Positions 4,772-6,682 of a DNA stretch of 6,682 bases are shown here, one piece after another. Each line of letters starts with the position of its first letter. The first letter of the stretch is position 1. The stretch spans positions 2,262,882-2,269,563 of the forward strand of contig CP070650.1 in the NCBI GenBank assembly GCA_020354595.1, in the 5' to 3' direction. Source of the DNA: Myxococcales bacterium (GTDB lineage: Bacteria > Myxococcota_A > Polyangia > Polyangiales > Houyiibacteriaceae). A program made the position numbers and the translations under genes. The notes beneath the pieces were generated by a model. The model was not told where the DNA came from. It did no database searches and saw only the letters and a list, made by a program, of their open reading frames with translations.

Positions 4772-5152
4772 ATGAGGTTCAACAGGATGGGTGCGCTTGG
4801 CGCATCGACTATTGGGGTTCTGTTGTTTGCGGTGGCGAGCGCTGGATGCGCGCCTCAGCAAGCGGCGCAGGTATCCCAGGCGCCGGCAAGCTCGACTGCT
4901 GATTTGATGAAGCAGCGCGGGCTCAACGAAGCAGACGTAAGCGCGGCGCTTCAGACGTACATGCCCACGGGGAAGAAGGACGACTACATCACCTTCGCTT
5001 CCGGTGGCCATGGCGGCAACATGATCGTCATCGGCGTGCCGTCGATGCGTATTCTCAAGTACGTCGGCGTCTTCACGCCGGAGCCCTGGCAGGGTTATGG
5101 CTACGGCGACCAGTCCGGCGAGGTTCTTGCCTGCTGCTATCGTTTTGGATAG
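4772..5152 (+). CDS. nosZ: Nitrous oxide reductase NosZ (clade II), N-terminal part ending at an in-frame TAG
   Basis: 126 residues before a TAG at codon 127. The start is ATG 4772, with GAGGAG 5 bases upstream; the GTG at 4769 is the less likely alternative. The leader has R2 and R5, a hydrophobic core (A8-A22) and SAGC at 23-26. It is therefore a Sec signal with a possible lipobox and no twin-arginine motif, which marks clade II NosZ. After a Gln/Ala/Ser stretch come DYITFASGGHGGNMIVIGVP, with H80 as a predicted CuZ ligand, and the NosZ hallmark VGVFTPEPWQGYGYGDQS (98-115). The stop directly follows LACCYRFG. The next codons continue the same protein in the same frame (EITWGDMHHPALSETNG), so there is no frameshift. 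Alone, this fragment has signal and one ligand but no complete copper site, so it cannot be active. Confidence 0.85.
   Translation: MRFNRMGALGASTIGVLLFAVASAGCAPQQAAQVSQAPASSTADLMKQRGLNEADVSAALQTYMPTGKKDDYITFASGGHGGNMIVIGVPSMRILKYVGVFTPEPWQGYGYGDQSGEVLACCYRFG
5150..5152 (+). other. nosZ: In-frame amber (TAG) codon interrupting nosZ
   Basis: The frame reads TTT GGA TAG GAA ATC ACC TGG GGT GAC, and NosZ homology is continuous across it without a shift. One A-to-T change from AAG would create it, and Lys (GKEITWGD) fits the family well here. TAG reassignment is unlikely because the fasciclin gene and the second SDR in this window both end with TAG. The immediately preceding Cys-Cys (TGC TGC, 5130-5135) is unusual for a periplasmic protein and each codon is one G-to-T change from Gly GGC, hinting at a local patch of errors or mutations. 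Confidence 0.85.
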
Positions 5153-5170
5153 GAAATCACCTGGGGTGAC

Positions 5171-6682
5171 ATGCACCACCCGGCGCTTTCTGAGACCAAT
5201 GGCGAGTACGACGGCAAGTACATTTTCGTGAATGACAAGGCGAACGCCCGCATCGCGGTCGTCGACCTTCACGACTTCGTGACGAAGCAGATCGTCACCT
5301 CCCACATCATCCAGAGCGACCACGGTGCCACGTTCGTCACCCCGAATACGGAGTACGTGGTCGAGGTCAGCCAGTATCCGGCGCCGCTCGGCGGCGGCTA
5401 CGCGCCGATCGAGCAGTTCCAGGACAAGTACCGCGGCGCGGCGATCTTCTGGAAGTTCGACCGCGAGAAGGGCCGTATCGACGAGGCCGGGTCGTTCGCG
5501 ATGGAGCTTCCGCCTTACATGCAGGACCTCTCGGACTCCGGGAAGCTCGATAGCGAGGGCTGGGTCTTCATCAACTCGTTCAACACCGAGATGTCGTGGG
5601 GCGGCACCATGGAGGGCAACCCGCCCATGGAATCCGGTGCGTCCCAGAACGACATGGACTACCTCCACATCATCAACCTGAATAAGGCGGTTGAAGTCGC
5701 CAAGGCGGGGAAGACCACCACGATTTCCGGCATGCCGACCATCATGCTCGAAACGATCAACGCCGAGGGCCTTCTGCACCTCGTGGGCGAGCCAAAGAGC
5801 CCGCACGGCGTGGATGTCACACCGGACGGCAAGGAGCTCGTCGTTTCGGGCAAGCTCGACACGCATGCCACCGTCTACACCTTTGACAAGCTCAAGGCTG
5901 CCATCGACGCCAAGAACTACGAAGGCAAGGACCGCTACGGCGTGCCCATCCTTCCGTTCAACGACGTGATTCGCGGCCAGGTCGAGATCGGCCTCGGTCC
6001 GCTCCACACCCAGTACGACGACAAGGGCAACGCCTACACCTCGGTTTTCATCGAATCGACGGTCGCCAAGTGGTCGCTCAAGGACCTCAAGGTCCTCGAG
6101 AAGGTCAAGGTCCACTACAACGTCGGGCATATCGTGGCCGCCGAGGGCGACACGGTCAGCCCCGATGGCAAGTACCTGATCGCGATGAACAAGTGGGCGC
6201 TCGACCGTTTCAGCAAGGTTGGTCCTCTGCTTCCGCAGAACTTCCAGCTCATCAACATCGATAGCGAGCCCATGCAGCTCATTTACGACATGCCGCTCCC
6301 GCTCGGCGAGCCGCACTACGCGCAGATGATCAAGGCTGACAAGCTCAGCCCGGTCGACGTGTACAAGCCCGCTGGCTACGACGTCGTGACCGACAAGCCG
6401 AACCCGAACGCCGTCAAAGCCAAGGAAGAACGCATCGAGCGCGACGGCAAGAACGTCCACGTCTACATGACGTCCGTGCGAAGTCACTTCACGCCGGACA
6501 TCATCCGCGTGAAGAAGGGTGACACAGTCCACCTGCACATCACCAACGTGGAGCAAGCCCACGACGCGACCCATGGTTTCACGGTCGGCTCGTACAACAT
6601 CCACAGCAGCCTCGAGCCCGGCAAGCACGTCGACCTCACGTTCGTGGCTGACAAGGCGGGCACATTCCCATTCTATTGCACC
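5171..6682 (+). CDS. nosZ: Nitrous oxide reductase NosZ, main part (CuZ propeller and start of CuA domain), cut by the window edge
   Basis: The nosZ frame is open from 5153 to the window end; the first ATG after the stop is 5171 (M134). NosZ reduces N2O to N2 in the periplasm, the last step of denitrification. Counting from ATG 4772, likely CuZ histidines are H135-H136 (DMHHPALSETNG), H345 (KSPHGVDVTPDG), H412 (GPLHTQYDD), H453 (YNVGHIV) and H515 (GEPHYAQM), on a seven-bladed propeller. The cupredoxin CuA domain begins near SVRSHFTPDIIRVKKGDTVHLHI and includes H601 in DATHGF. The window ends on C636-T637 of FYCT, the first Cys of the CuA motif, so the remaining CuA ligands are outside. Total length so far is 637 codons, fitting a protein missing only its tail. 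A product starting at 5171 would lack the signal peptide and H80, so it would stay cytoplasmic and copper-deficient. The sequence is well conserved apart from the stop, implying recent damage or a base error. Confidence 0.93.
   Translation, partial: MHHPALSETNGEYDGKYIFVNDKANARIAVVDLHDFVTKQIVTSHIIQSDHGATFVTPNTEYVVEVSQYPAPLGGGYAPIEQFQDKYRGAAIFWKFDREKGRIDEAGSFAMELPPYMQDLSDSGKLDSEGWVFINSFNTEMSWGGTMEGNPPMESGASQNDMDYLHIINLNKAVEVAKAGKTTTISGMPTIMLETINAEGLLHLVGEPKSPHGVDVTPDGKELVVSGKLDTHATVYTFDKLKAAIDAKNYEGKDRYGVPILPFNDVIRGQVEIGLGPLHTQYDDKGNAYTSVFIESTVAKWSLKDLKVLEKVKVHYNVGHIVAAEGDTVSPDGKYLIAMNKWALDRFSKVGPLLPQNFQLINIDSEPMQLIYDMPLPLGEPHYAQMIKADKLSPVDVYKPAGYDVVTDKPNPNAVKAKEERIERDGKNVHVYMTSVRSHFTPDIIRVKKGDTVHLHITNVEQAHDATHGFTVGSYNIHSSLEPGKHVDLTFVADKAGTFPFYCT

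Noticed and set aside
5150..5152. TAG as a recoded sense codon (for example pyrrolysine)
   Set aside because: Two other genes in the window end in TAG at family-appropriate positions, NosZ is not a known pyrrolysine protein, and a single Lys AAG to TAG change explains it more simply.
4673..6628. A 651-codon open frame on the minus strand opposite nosZ
   Set aside because: It mirrors a highly conserved plus-strand NosZ with all expected motifs. The antisense translation is Arg/Val/Asp-rich with no recognisable domain, as expected from GC-rich codon bias.
1..6682. Mobile element, CRISPR, tRNA or defence system
   Set aside because: There are no transposase, integrase, spaced direct repeats, cloverleaf or defence-domain signals. 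The window reads as ordinary metabolic and respiratory genes.

Overview
The window is GC-rich, densely coding bacterial DNA from a Gram-negative organism. Two predicted lipoproteins and a periplasmic copper enzyme support an outer-membrane/periplasm lifestyle. NosZ here has a Sec-type rather than a twin-arginine signal, which is the clade II ('atypical') form found in groups such as Myxococcota, Gemmatimonadota and Bacteroidota. GC content and protein style would fit a myxobacterium-like or related lineage, but the species cannot be named from this window.

Left part (1-2512): a TetR-family regulator (1898-2512, +) is divergent from a minus-strand cluster. The cluster holds an exported SRPBCC/START-fold protein (1757-1131), a retinol-dehydrogenase-type SDR (999-97) and the first 29 codons of a Rossmann NAD(P)-binding 'epimerase-like' protein (87 to beyond the edge). 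The divergent intergenic region has two copies of a palindrome built on CACAGTGTAGT. One covers the -10 box of a good minus-strand promoter and the other sits just before the tetR start. This looks like an autoregulated TetR switch controlling a small redox/lipid-type cluster.

Middle (2491-3983): a second classical SDR (3363-2491, -) converges on tetR with a 22-bp tail overlap. Upstream of it, in the same direction, is a fasciclin-domain (FAS1) lipoprotein (3983-3420, -) with its own likely promoter.

Right part (4185-6682): a small lipid-anchored monohaem cytochrome c (4185-4613, +) is divergent from the fasciclin gene and is followed by nitrous oxide reductase nosZ (from 4772, +). The cytochrome is a plausible electron carrier to NosZ. 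The nosZ reading frame carries an in-frame TAG at codon 127 (5150-5152), exactly where a Lys AAG would fit. The same frame then stays open to the window edge, which falls just inside the CuA cysteine motif. nosZ is therefore a nonsense-mutated gene, a sequencing/assembly error, or (unlikely) a readthrough gene. The cytochrome-nosZ spacer holds two near-identical stem-loops with a compensatory base change, ending just before the nosZ ribosome binding site.

I found no tRNA, rRNA, CRISPR array, insertion sequence or phage gene. No intergenic stretch exceeds about 200 bases.
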